Position numbers and translations under genes: made by a program | Notes under the pieces: model-generated | The model's database searches: none | The model's input: the letters and a program-made list of their open reading frames with translations, nothing else | Told to the model about the DNA's origin: nothing | Part shown: piece by piece, positions 16,440 to 25,344 of the stretch | How the letters are laid out: the number at the start of each line of letters is the position of its first letter | Numbering within the stretch: the first letter of the stretch is position 1 | From: Chara braunii | Lineage: Eukaryota; Streptophyta; Charophyceae; Charales; Characeae | Assembly: GCA_003427395.1 (NCBI GenBank) | Contig: BFEA01000002.1 | Coordinates: forward strand, 9,420,192-9,445,535 | Direction: 5' to 3' | DNA: 25,344 bases

Positions 16440-18991
16440 ACGCCCCAGCTCCAGCCAGCGTCGTTCTGGCATTGGCATTTCCTGGTCTTCTCCTCCATCT
16501 CTGTATCTTTATCCCTGCCCGCAGATCTGGACCTAGGATTTTACAAAACTTATTACTGTTATCCGGATCTACCACCCAACTTCCGGCATTGAGCTCACTA
16601 TCTTTTTGTAGCGCCCGGATCCAGTGGGCGGGGACTGAGTTTTGAATAATCCCATAGTTCTGCTCCACTTGACATAGCCTGGGTAATTTTGCTTTCAAAC
16701 TGTCTACCTTTAACCAATCTGCCTCCTCTTCATTCCACACATCACGTAGCTGGATGACACCATGTTCTATCCATGCTCTGCCGAACGACCCTGGGCTGCC
16801 ATCTGCCATTATAAGATTTGTCCCTTAAACCTTAATAAGGTCATTTTAAAGGAGTATTTGATTCAAGATCTAACCTTTTGCTATTGGCTCCTCCAGGATT
16901 TGTGGACCAAACCTGTGACTTAGGTCGTCTTTGACAGTAAGATTTTATCATGAAACACATCCGAACATGAGCACCCTCCTTCAGTGACCATTCCTGCATC
17001 GGGATATATATTATGCTAGCCACCGCCGAAACTTGTCAGCATCCCAACACATAGCCGTTAACGGCCACTTGGTCAACAAAGCTACATTTTGTTTCACCGG
17101 GTCTAAGATGCCCAGACCCCCTTCTTCTCTCGAATGACAAATTACTCCCAGACCGCTTTCACAATGAACCCCTGATCATCCGTAGCCAGGGGCTTCCATA
17201 AGTATCTAGCTGCCGCTCTCCTTATTTTTCTGTAGGCCTCCTCCCCTAGGAGATGAACTGAAACCAAAGAATGGAAAAGGTTGCGGATGATAAAACCAGT
17301 GCCCTCCCGAACAGTGACAGTTGATGGTTCCGTACCCAGCCACTGATCCGGGAGATCACCTTATCTGTCAACAAAGAGTCCTGGGTCTGAGAACAGTCAT
17401 TTAGTGAGACTTGAGCACCTAGGAACCGATCTGATGTGTTTGCTGGAATCTGACGAAGGCCCCAGTCCACTTTCAATGTGAAGTATTGTGGAAGAAAAAA
17501 TATCGACTTATCCCAGTTGATAGAAGCTTCAGACAAGTCACGATATCGGTCTAGAATCTTTTTCAATTCCAACAAGGACTCTGATTTGTTAACGCATGCA
17601 ACAGTGAGGTCATCCGCTATGGCCCCCCCCTTCCAATGTATATGGGGAGGGAGGTGTAATCCCACTATCCTATCATTCATTCTAATGTTAAAAAGTAACA
17701 CTTCTAATTGAATCACAAACAACAAAGGTGCCAAAGGACAGCCTTGCCGAAGAGACCTTGTTAAGGGAAATTCGGACGATATGTTGCCATTTACCTAAAT
17801 TGAAAGGATGTAAGAGTTCCCTCAACACTGGTTTCGACTGTTTCAGTATCAGACTTCTAAAGGTGATTTTTTTCATTCGATCGAAGCCTACTATTCCCCT
17901 GATTCTCAACCAATCTAGCCATTCTTCATGCTTTCTAGCCTCCAATCTTTCCAGAGTAGCTAAACCGAGTTTACGCTGTTCATATCAATAGAATTCGGTA
18001 AAGGGGTCGGTCCCCATCCTGAGCCTTCTTTTCTTCCCAACTCCTATTGGCTGCTCGCATTCTAGAAAAAGTTTCTAGTGCAGCGGCGATAATTCCCAGT
18101 CCTACTTCAGCCCAGGCCTCTTCATGGGGAAATAAATCCTTTGCTCCCATCCACGCTGTCATCTGTTTGTCAACCCATTCCATAATTCCTTTCCCTTTTA
18201 GATGATTGACATTTAAACGAAAGGGAGGGTGAGCTTTTTCAATTTGCTCCTTAGCTATTATGTCCATACCCACTGGACTGTGGTCTGATCGTGAGGCCAC
18301 AAAGGTGTTGCACCACATGCATTTGTCCCAAACTGTTCCCCTTGCCAAGAAAAGTCCAATCTTCTTTTTGGTTGGGGGGCCGTAGGCGAGGGGCGGGGAC
18401 CGGACCACGTGAAGCCATTTGAATCCGGGTTCAGAACCCCAAACATGTCATATAGGCTCTTGAGTATCTATGAGTGAAGACAATATTAATGTGTCCTCTC
18501 TAATAGGAGTGGGATTTGGTGAGTAGACCCTGGCTGAGAATAGTATTCTAGTCACCAGCCAAAATAATGTTTTCAACGTCCGGAATCCAAGAGGGGAGGG
18601 AGGCAAAAAAAACAATTTTTTCCTTATACTCGACCGAGGCATATACCGACATGATTGCCAGTCTTCATCGTCAACTCCAAGTTTAACCCAAACTATCCTA
18701 CCCTTAGGATCCGCAAAATGGTCTACAATTTCTACCTCTAGGTCCTTATTAATAAGTATGGCCACACCGCCCCGTGTACCCTCCGCCGAGGCCCAAAATT
18801 GAGGCCCCTTCCACCACCGTTTAGCTTCCTCTATCTTATCCGTATTCAATTTGGTCTCTTGTAGGCATGTAATATGAACATTTTCAGCATGGAGCCAAGC
18901 TGCCACCCGACTTTTTTTTATTCCTATCTGATGTGTCACCCAAACCTCTGATGTTCCAGCTCAGAACTCTAATCCTGTTGGGCAAGACCAT
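16440..18991 (-). pseudogene. LINE A ORF2: endonuclease and C-terminal half of RT, decayed
   Basis: ATG at 18991-18989 begins MVLPNRIRVLSWNIRGLGD, the N-terminal APE-endonuclease motif. A frame change at an 8-A run (18912-18919) leads to CLQETKL (catalytic Glu). After another frame change near 18400, SRSDHSPVGMDI supplies the catalytic His. RT follows: FDRMKKITFRSL, then at about 17800 a jump to a sequence just before FPLTRSLRQGCPLAPLLF, so the fingers and motif A are missing. GAIADDLTVACV is the catalytic ADD box. Further left GGLGILDP (about 17100-17125) and the thumb/connection region run to the LTR insertion at 16440. The endonuclease nicks DNA and RT copies RNA at the nick; here both are broken. 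Confidence 0.85.
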
Positions 18992-21463
18992 CTTCCTGGT
19001 CGTTGCCGCCTATGACTTGGATACAGGTGTCATGTTGTCTTTCCATCGTGCTTATCCCTGCCGAATCTGTCACGTTTTTTTCGCTGGGGTCAGTACCCCA
19101 CTGCATCAGAAGTGGGTTTCCCGGGGCCAGTTGATCTTTAGCATCTGTCAGGTTCAGCCAGTCTGCAACATGCCGAGCATTCAAATTCCCTCTCGTTCTT
19201 ATCGCTGTCACCGACTCGATATCCGAGGTCAGGAAGGACTCGATCGGGAGCCAATGAGTATTCAGTTGCTGCCATTGCTCTCTAGAGCCTTCTAGCGTCA
19301 ACAGGCTCAGGAAGGCTAGTTGGAGCATCGTTTTTTCCCGTCTCTGAGGTTACTAGGTGTCTCCCCATTTTTGGCTCCTGCCTAACAGAAACTGTACCCA
19401 TTCCCCTCAGTACCAAACGCTGGGTCCATCTTACCGTCTGATCTTCTATCGGCTGATGTTGTACCGCGATCGAAGGGATATCCAAGGTCTCATCCGGTGC
19501 TTTCGTGGTCAAGATACACAGACCCATTTGGGCAGTTCTACAAACTAGAGGGATAAAAGCTTATTTGACTGTTTTATTGCTTCTGTCCATTCTGGACAGT
19601 GTCCTCACTGGCGGAGCAAAGCTCAATTTGTGTTTTTTGCTCTTGCCCCAAGTGTTCTCTTTTGGTTGTCCACCTGTCCACTTTTCATTCTCTCCAAACC
19701 CTCATCTTGCTCTTCTACGTAATACTTTCGTAGCACCGACGAGCCGTTTTCCAGTCTTCTCGTTTTCGCAGGAATAGTATTCATGGGCATAGAGTCACGG
19801 GTGCGTTTCACCTCCAAATCTGCATTCTGCATCACACGGTCTGTCTTTTTTATTTTTCCTTAAAGGTTTTGTAACTGTTTTTTTGGCAGATTCCTTCGCA
19901 TTGAACAAGATTTTTCGCCCAACCTCCTCCGAGGCTTTCGAGTTCTCCTGTCTCTGTTCCTTTTCTTTTCCCGTATGGGGTTCAATCTCTTTCCTCTTTT
20001 CCTTTTGTTCCTCCTGGCTTCCCCCTTTTTGCAGGTGCTGCTCAAGGGTTTTTTAAGCCTTTTCCATTAAGAGAGTGAGGCCAAAAGTTTCTAAATCTAG
20101 TTTATTAACTAGATTCATCAGTCCTGTGACTTCCATTAATTCCTCCCGATCCCCGATCTTCTCCTTTGCCACCTCTTCCTCTTGTGGGCGGTTGTTCCCG
20201 GTCCTATCCTCTTCCTCGATTATCCCCTCCCCTTCACCATCTTCCATAAGAACATCTTTTGCCTGCTTCTCCTCTTTTTCCTTTCCCCCTACAACTCTCT
20301 CCCCACCTTCTCCCTTACCCTCTCCTTCTTCTTTCGTCCGCTCATCTCCCTCTGTGTCTCCCTTTTCCTTTTGGTGTTTTTTTTCTCCATTTACCCATTC
20401 TCTTTCTTTTCCATTTTTGTCCACCCTTAATTGACGGTAACTTTCGTTGATGGGTATTTACTTTACCTTTAGAGGCGACGTCTTTTTGGACCTTCTCCTT
20501 CGGTTTTGAAGCCTCCGCTCCATCCTTCTCCCCTAAGTCCGCGGCCGTTTTCCCTCCTTCATCCTTCTCTTTCTCTCCCCTTTTCTTCGTCCCTTTATCC
20601 GTTCCTTCTTTCTCTTTTGATAATGCTGTCTTGTAACTAGTCTTTCGTGGGCAAGTATCGTCAGTGTCTGAGTGGAAAAATCTTCTGCACACAATACATC
20701 AAGGTGAGTCTAAGCATGCGACTTCCAACTCCACAAAACCGTAGTCACCCATATCCACTACCAAGTGCCTCTTATACTTTAAGTGAGCCACAGGTCTCAA
20801 GTCAAAGCGAATTGTCCAAAAATCTGGTGCAATCGGGTCAGCGAAGGCTGGAGTTGAACGCAAAACCGTGCCAAATGCCTTCATGATTGCCCTTTTGAGA
20901 TGGGGAAGCACATAAACTGGGACTTGCAGCACCCGGACCCAAAAAAACTTATAGCTCATGGCTTCATTTCATTCGTATAGCTGATTTTCGGTCATCCACG
21001 GTTGAAAAGAAATGGAAAACTTCTTTCTGTCCATTTCAATCACATCCTGCCCCTTCCGTAACATCCAAGTGGCTACTTCTTTTGCACTTGCAACATAGGT
21101 CACAAGGTTGCGACCCTCATGCCTGAAAATGCCTCTCTTGGGAGCCACGTTAAGAGCACCAGATTTAACCCATCCCTCTTTATAAATCCAAACCAAATGA
21201 TTCTTAACTTTTATTGGGACAGACGTCGTATCGTCAACGAAATGAATAGAGACAGCGTGTTGACGGAGCCAATCAACCTGAACCCGGTACACTTCTTTGT
21301 CCACAACCACCCGCATGAAATCGGGTCTCGTCTTGACCACCTGGGGTGCAAATTCCTCTGGAAGCATGCCATTGGAATAACAATCTTCCAGAATTCCTCT
21401 TATTCTACTTTTGTCGTCAGGGGATAGCGGAGCCGGTGTTTTCAGTTCGGTTGCGGCCATCAT
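18969..21463 (-). pseudogene. LINE A ORF1: DUF4283-like protein with zinc knuckle, decayed
   Basis: The likely start is ATG 21463-21461 (MMAATELKTPAPLSP); the open frame extends upstream to 21529. One frame runs to 20342 with two TGA codons, at 20969-20971 and 20699-20701. Between them FFWVRVLQVPVYVLPHLKRA and FWTIRFDLRPVAHLKYKRHL match the plant L1 ORF1 RNA-binding (DUF4283-type) region. After the second stop CIVCRRFFHSDTDDTC gives a CX2CX4HX6C knuckle. Past 20342 the protein is Lys/Glu-rich in shifting frames, ending at TAG 18969-18971, 23 bp inside ORF2. ORF1 coats the LINE RNA. Codons are preserved enough to identify it but not to express it. Confidence 0.75.
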
Positions 21464-21806
21464 CACACTCCTAATAAATAATAATAACAACCCAAGACAT
21501 ACAAAAGTAAATTTCCTTATCTGTTGCATGAAGTAAACAAAGGGCGAGGGGGAAGACCAGTCTTGCGATGTTAAGAGATTACCCCATTACATCCATCTCC
21601 TTGGATGCAACGTCTTCGTTCTTGAGTGCCAGGTAGAGCTCTGCAGCGTAGAGTCTGGTCTTCGTTACCGTCTCCGTTCTTCTAGACCGAGTTTCTCACC
21701 CACACAACCATATTGTCCTTAATCCCTAACCCTAATCTTGATTAGCGCCACCGCGCCGCCGGAGCGACACTTAGCGCACAAGATTGACGCCGAAAGTTGC
21801 TTTCCC
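21464..21806 (-). other. LINE A 5' untranslated region
   Basis: About 340 bp between the 5' end (set by the target duplication) and the ORF1 ATG. It has no long ORF. It should hold an internal promoter. Two CCCTAA units at 21724-21735 are too few to call telomeric. Confidence 0.55.
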
Positions 21807-21817
21807 CTCAGGCGGTG
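21807..21817. repeat. Target-site duplication of LINE A, right copy
   Basis: CTCAGGCGGTG, identical to 1270-1280, abuts the LINE A 5' end. Confidence 0.8.
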
Positions 21818-21848
21818 ATTTCACTCTCCGCCATCCCTTGCCAACATG

Positions 21849-22021
21849 CCGGGGGCCAGGTCCCACTGGCAAAGAGGATTGGATTAACTGCCTGAATCTG
21901 GATGGTTTTACAAAAGAGATTCAGAAAAGCAGTTCAATCTCGATTTTCTGCACCTCCCCACAAACACGTCAAGATTCAGGCATTCAATCCAATCCTCTTT
22001 GCTAGTGGGACCTCGCCCCGG
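21849..22021. mobile_element. 173-bp MITE-like element with long inverted repeats (CCGGGG family)
   Basis: The left arm CCGGGGGCCAGGTCCCACT and the right arm (reverse complement CCGGGGCGAGGTCCCACT) continue as an inverted repeat for about 50 bp with few mismatches. It sits inside the RT motif of LINE C: codons resembling RQGCP lie to its left and the QLEVLL region lies to its right. No ORF. The ends match the other elements of this family in the window. Confidence 0.8.
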
Positions 22022-24272
22022 ATTTGCAGATTTTCTGCCCTTTCGTTTCATGCAACTAGAAGTCTTATTGAATATGATTCGTCACCATCCGAATTACACA
22101 GGTCTCCATATCTCCCCCACCTATTCTATCAAAGTCTCTGCCCTAGCTGACGATCTCACAGCGATCTCGGATAATTCAATCCTCTCCCTGTCTGCTCTAG
22201 AAGAATGTCTAACNGTCTACGAAACTGCCTCGGAAATGAGGGTTAGCTGGCAGAAATCTGTGGCCCTTACCCCCAATGGCCAACCCCTAGCCTTAGACTT
22301 GGGGATCCNAGTCAAGCAGTGGACAGACTCAGAACGCTACTTGGGCATACAGATATCCTTCGGGGATCCCACAAGTACTCAAGCTACCAAGGTGGAAAAC
22401 ACGATNAGGGACGCATGTGCTAGCTGGTCAAAAACCCAATTTCTTTCACTAATGGGCAGAGCAATGATAATTAACACCTTCATCAACTCCAAAATATGGT
22501 ACGTCCTGTCCATAAGACNCCTCCCTCCAGACTCTGCCACCAACATTAGAAGGCTGCTAACTCGTTTANTATGGAAAGGTAACTNGGAAGCAAGCTCCGC
22601 ACTCNACAAGGTCAGCTGGACAAAAATCACAGAAAAACGCCAAAATGGTGGACTTGGAATACTGGACCCCAAGACCCAGAGTCGTGCACTCCTAGCGAAA
22701 TGGCCGATCAGGGCACTTACTACGGTAGAACAACAGNCGTGGATACTGCTGGCCCAGCNGTATCTCGCCACCGAGTGGCACCTCTCAGATCCNGAAGCAG
22801 TCTGGCACGCTCTTCTAATGCGCCCCTTCACATCCAAACCCGCTGGTAATACCTGGAGTGGAATCCTCAGANAGTGGGGGAAAATGCTCCCTCAACCTCT
22901 GCAAGACCCCTCCTCCAAAACCGAAATCCTGGGCACATGTATCTTCGAAAACCCCGCGATCAGAGATCAGACCGGACTCCCTTTCTCAGTGGCTAAGGCT
23001 CCAGGAAACTTCGGCCTCAGCTGGATGCAAAAAGGAATCTGGCTCATCAAACATATCTGGAACGTACAGGAGAACAAGTGGAAGACAGCGAACNATCTCA
23101 AGCCAAATCTGTCAGGTCTTCATCATANGGCAGTTCACTTGTCAGCAATCATCCAGGCCATTCCACCGGTANGGTTAAGCATCCTATCCCAACAGGATCC
23201 TGTCTACAAGGAGCAGCAATGGTTTNAATCTACAGTGACACCGGATGTTTACTACAGAGTTGATAAAGTTCACACGAATGGCTTGGTGGAAGCATCCGAG
23301 TGGACTGAGAAAGACTCGCGTTTGGATCAAACCAAGGACACACAGCCTACCGTGCTGGATGGATTGGAGGAAATCAGGGTCAGGAAAAAGAAGTCTCAGA
23401 ACAGCGCCGACTCCTCCTATCAACTGGTTATGGAACACATCCCNCTNAAGGACTGGAAGGTCGACATCTGCAACTACGGCTGGGCACTTACCAACNCAGC
23501 AGGCATTCCTCTGAAGGTCCCCATCTCAGACTACTCTGCTAAGACAGGATACAGCCTCCACTCTAACTCATACTCTCTCCAGGCAAGCTTNATACTGAAT
23601 TGGCAGCATAGAACCTCCTCTCTANATCTCCACCCCACCNCAACCAAATGGCTTTTATTTTTTATCCATCTCATCCTCTCCACTCTGGAAACCAAGGTAG
23701 GAGGCCTCCAATGGCTCCACCTGCACTCGTGTGTTCCCACAGCTCTCTGGTGCTCAGAGAAAGGAATGGATCTCTCAGTCCAATGTGACGTTTGCCCCCA
23801 TCAGAGTCTGGAGGATTGGCTACATTTATGGTGGGAATGTGTGATTGCTAGAGGGTTCTGGGATTTTCTTAACCAACTCTGGCTCCNGGCATACAAGATT
23901 CCTGATTTCTGGAATATGGATCTGGTTATAACTGGAAGAGTTCCCCCCCCTCTTCAGAAGCAACAGGCAGGTAGGATTTCTCTCCTCTTCANAGCTCGGG
24001 CTTTCTGGCACTTATGGCTAGCCAGNAGAGATAGAAGGTTCGCAGGCACGCAGGATCCATTGCCTTCCCTACTTGCTAGATTCAAACAAGCTTTAAGACT
24101 GGACATAACTGCGGACTGGATCAAACTCAGGAACAATGCTGCCTCGCAGGAGACAGCTCGAGCACTATTTCNGAACAAATGGTCTTCCCCCTTTCAATGG
24201 GCACAACTTTCAGAGGATAACAAACTGACATACTCAAATTTACTGTGGGATCACTCTGCACCCGGGCCTTGA
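22022..24272 (+). CDS. LINE C ORF2 C-terminal two-thirds (RT palm, thumb, zf-RVT), open frame
   Basis: The open frame begins inside the inverted-repeat element (from 21999) and is LINE-derived from 22022, giving about 750 codons without a stop. It has QLEVLLNMIRHHPNYTGLH, the RT box SALADDLTAISD (Asp codons 22149 and 22152), KSVALTPNG, YLGIQISFG, GGLGILDPKTQSRALLAKWP, then the zf-RVT block GMDLSVQCDVCPH with HLWWEC, and DRRFAG before the C-terminus. RT fingers and motif A are absent because the element is 5'-truncated. It has no start codon of its own, so it is a retrotransposition remnant, not a gene. The 25 N bases fall evenly over the three codon positions (10, 8 and 7). Confidence 0.85.
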
Positions 24273-24420
24273 TTCTCAACTTTCCTATCTGACAGCAATC
24301 ACTGCTAAGAGGGCCTTTACAGTCTTATCCACACACTTCTGATCTTTCCGTAGAATCTAACCTGCTTTACCTCAAAAAAAAAAAAAAAGAAAAAAAAAAG
24401 AAAAAAAAAAGAAAAAGGAA
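24273..24420 (+). other. LINE C 3' untranslated region and A-rich tail
   Basis: About 100 bp after the stop lead to the A/G tail at 24374-24420. There is no AATAAA and no copy of the 30-bp hairpin module, unlike the two minus-strand LINES. Confidence 0.75.
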
Positions 24421-24471
24421 ATCTGAAACTGTGCTCTTGGCTAGCTTAGGTGATAGAAGTGTGTATGTTAG

Positions 24472-24574
24472 AGGCTGAGTGGTCCCACTTGCGCCGATTA
24501 GGAGATTTCGGCCGTTGATCTTTGCTATCTACGGTCATTATCTCTTAATTCGTGCAAGTGGGACCTAGCCCCGG
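24472..24574. mobile_element. MITE-like element (CCGGGG family), about 100 bp
   Basis: GGTCCCACTTGCGCCGATTA near the left end pairs with GTGCAAGTGGGACCTAGCCC at the right end, continuing inward (GATTAGGAGAT with ATCTCTTAATT) so that nearly the whole element folds on itself. The outer left end (GAGGCTGAGT) has drifted from the consensus CCGGGGCTA. The right end CCGG is shared with the next element. Confidence 0.65.
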
Positions 24575-24750
24575 GGCCATGTCACACTTCTCGAGGTTTT
24601 GATTTTCTGGTTTCAAGTGTCCATGGATGGCTCCTTGCCATCCGATCTGAAAATCTCACGGCCCTACGGTAGTGAAGTGTGACCACGTTCGAAAATACAC
24701 GAAACATAAACAACTAAACCCCCACTACTGTAGTGGGTCACGGCCCCCGG
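24571..24750. mobile_element. Second CCGGGG-ended element abutting the previous one
   Basis: It starts CCGGGGCCATGTCACACTTC and ends GTGGGTCACGGCCCCCGG, which are imperfect inverted ends. Inside are GTCACACTTC paired with GAAGTGTGAC (24676-24692 region) and a perfect 8-bp-arm palindrome CCCACTACTGTAGTGGG (24721-24737). It may be one element of 180 bp or a 120-bp element with a second one inserted. Four bases (CCGG, 24571-24574) are shared with its neighbour. Confidence 0.5.
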
Positions 24751-25025
24751 TGTGCGACAGTGCGGCGATCACTTGGGAGAAGAGCTTTTTTTGGAAGTCG
24801 TTTGTTAATTAAATATTGACTTATTACAGTATTTACATACGAGTGTTTAATTGTGAAGTAAAAGAGCGGTCGGAGAAGATGCTCATCCCGAGCATGTAAA
24901 CTGGGTTGGGGGTAAAGAGGGGTAGGGGTAGTTGGCCTTCAGAGTTTGCTCGACGATGAAGCGTCATGTGAAGGCGAACTTCAAGATGGTTGTTGAACGC
25001 TTTGGGATGTACGAGGCGCCTGCCT
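24751..25025. other. Sequence with no recognised feature
   Basis: No ORF, element end or repeat family is recognisable. An AT-rich stretch lies at 24790-24860. It may be unique sequence or part of an unrecognised repeat. Confidence 0.5.
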
Positions 25026-25217
25026 GGATTTGGCGGCAATTGGACTACAGAAGCTGCGGCAGGAATTTGGCGGGAATTGGACGAAAGGAGCTGCGGCAGG
25101 AATTTGGCGGGAATTGGACGAAAGAAGCTGCGGCAGGAATTTGGCGGGAATTGGACGAAAGAAGCTGCGGCAGGAATTTGGCGGGAATTGGACGAAAGAA
25201 GCTGTAGCGGGAATTTG
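25026..25217. repeat. 37-bp tandem repeat, about five units
   Basis: AGCTG of each unit starts at 25052, 25089, 25126, 25163 and 25200, exactly 37 bp apart. The core is AGCTGCGGCAGGAATTTGGC followed by GGGAATTGGACGAAAGA. The first (partial) and last units are diverged and the middle ones are almost identical, a pattern of expansion by unequal exchange or slippage. Because 37 is not a multiple of 3 and no unit contains a stop in most frames, several false ORFs arise on both strands. Confidence 0.95.
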
Positions 25218-25344
25218 TAGACTGCAGGGAAGAAAAAAAGGCAAACAGTGAAGGGGGGGGGGAAGGAGGAATTATTACCGACAGCAAGACTTTGTCGACG
25301 CATCTCTGGCGGTAACTGCGGTCGGATACGTCCTAAACAAGCCG
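25218..25344. other. Sequence right of the tandem repeat
   Basis: It includes a run of 10 G (25253-25262) and no recognisable gene or element end before the window stops. Confidence 0.5.

Larger units (their letters stand above)
1281..21806 (-). mobile_element. LINE A: full-length L1-type LINE carrying nested insertions
   Basis: A minus-strand LINE is bounded by the 11-bp duplication (1270-1280 and 21807-21817). Its order is 5' untranslated region (21464-21806), ORF1 (18969-21463), ORF2 (1978-18991, interrupted), 3' untranslated region and A tail (1281-1297). Removing the LTR retrotransposon, the 395-bp insert and the 100-bp palindromic element leaves about 7.1 kb, a plausible full length for a plant L1. 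Both ORFs carry frameshifts and stops, and ORF2 lacks the first half of the RT domain, so the copy is inactive. It must have inserted after LINE C and before its own nested insertions. Confidence 0.8.
21807..24420 (+). mobile_element. LINE C: 5'-truncated L1-type LINE
   Basis: It runs from the RT motif before the ADD box to an A-rich tail (24374-24420, A runs of about 15, 10 and 10 split by G). It resumes directly after the right copy of the LINE A target duplication (21807-21817), with its stub at 1258-1280. An inverted-repeat element splits it at 21849-22021. It contains 25 isolated N from 22214 to 24172, seen nowhere else in the window. No target duplication for LINE C itself was found. 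Confidence 0.85.

Noticed and set aside
20075-20434. Plus-strand Ser/Pro/Phe-rich ORFs at 20075-20450
   Set aside because: They are complements of the Lys/Glu-rich ORF1 tail of LINE A.
21723-21737. Telomere-like CCCTAACCCTAA
   Set aside because: Only two units inside the LINE A 5' untranslated region, too few to indicate telomeric DNA.
21999-22021. Start codon of the long LINE C frame
   Set aside because: The first codons lie in the right arm of the inserted inverted-repeat element, so this is not a natural start.
25026-25217. CRISPR-like array
   Set aside because: Units are directly adjacent with no unique spacers, and the setting is a eukaryotic repeat region.

Overview
The window looks like the repeat-rich part of a large eukaryotic nuclear genome, almost certainly from the green-plant lineage. 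I see no convincing host gene. The evidence is a Ty3/gypsy element with an initiator-tRNA-Met type primer-binding site, plant-style L1 LINEs (DUF4283-like plus zinc-knuckle ORF1; APE endonuclease, reverse transcriptase and zf-RVT ORF2), small elements with terminal inverted repeats, and microsatellites. From memory only, the protein flavour (the acidic ORF and the gypsy pol) suggests a charophyte such as Chara braunii; this is not demonstrated here.

The layout is a nest of insertions. A LINE 3' fragment (LINE B, minus strand) covers 1-1257, with its poly(A) tail seen as T at 1-28 and an unknown A-tailed insert at 390-852. A second LINE (LINE C, plus strand) starts near 1258 and resumes at 21807, ending in an A-rich tail at 24374-24420. 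It is split by a third, apparently full-length LINE (LINE A, minus strand, 1281-21806) flanked by the 11-bp duplication CTCAGGCGGTG. LINE A itself carries a 100-bp palindromic element (1462-1561), a 395-bp A-tailed insert with a trinucleotide microsatellite (2853-3247), and a 12.9-kb LTR retrotransposon (3492-16439, plus strand) that cuts its ORF2. LINE C carries a 173-bp inverted-repeat element (21849-22021). Two more such elements abut at 24472-24750, and a 37-bp tandem repeat lies at 25026-25217.

The LTR retrotransposon is laid out as LTR, primer-binding site, gag, zinc knuckle, protease, RT, RNase H, a PHD-like zinc finger, integrase, and then about 2 kb of extra ORFs (a 162-aa ORF whose start overlaps the pol stop, a strongly acidic 278-aa ORF, and a third ORF remnant) before the 3' LTR. 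Each 2.3-kb LTR contains the same ORF. Domains and most catalytic residues are recognisable, but at least 14 in-frame TGA/TAG codons and two frame changes show the copy is dead; most lesions look like C-to-T or G-to-A decay. LINE A is also decayed and has lost the first half of its RT. LINE C, although it must be at least as old as LINE A, has a 757-codon open frame studded with 25 isolated N bases, which suggests a collapsed-repeat consensus in the assembly.

The points most worth following up are the PHD-like finger inside pol, the ORF inside the LTRs, the post-integrase ORF module with its ATGA overlap, the family of short elements with CCGGGG ends, a 30-bp hairpin module that varies in a base-pair-preserving way, and an LTR-end palindrome just upstream of the 3' LTR where a polypurine tract was expected.
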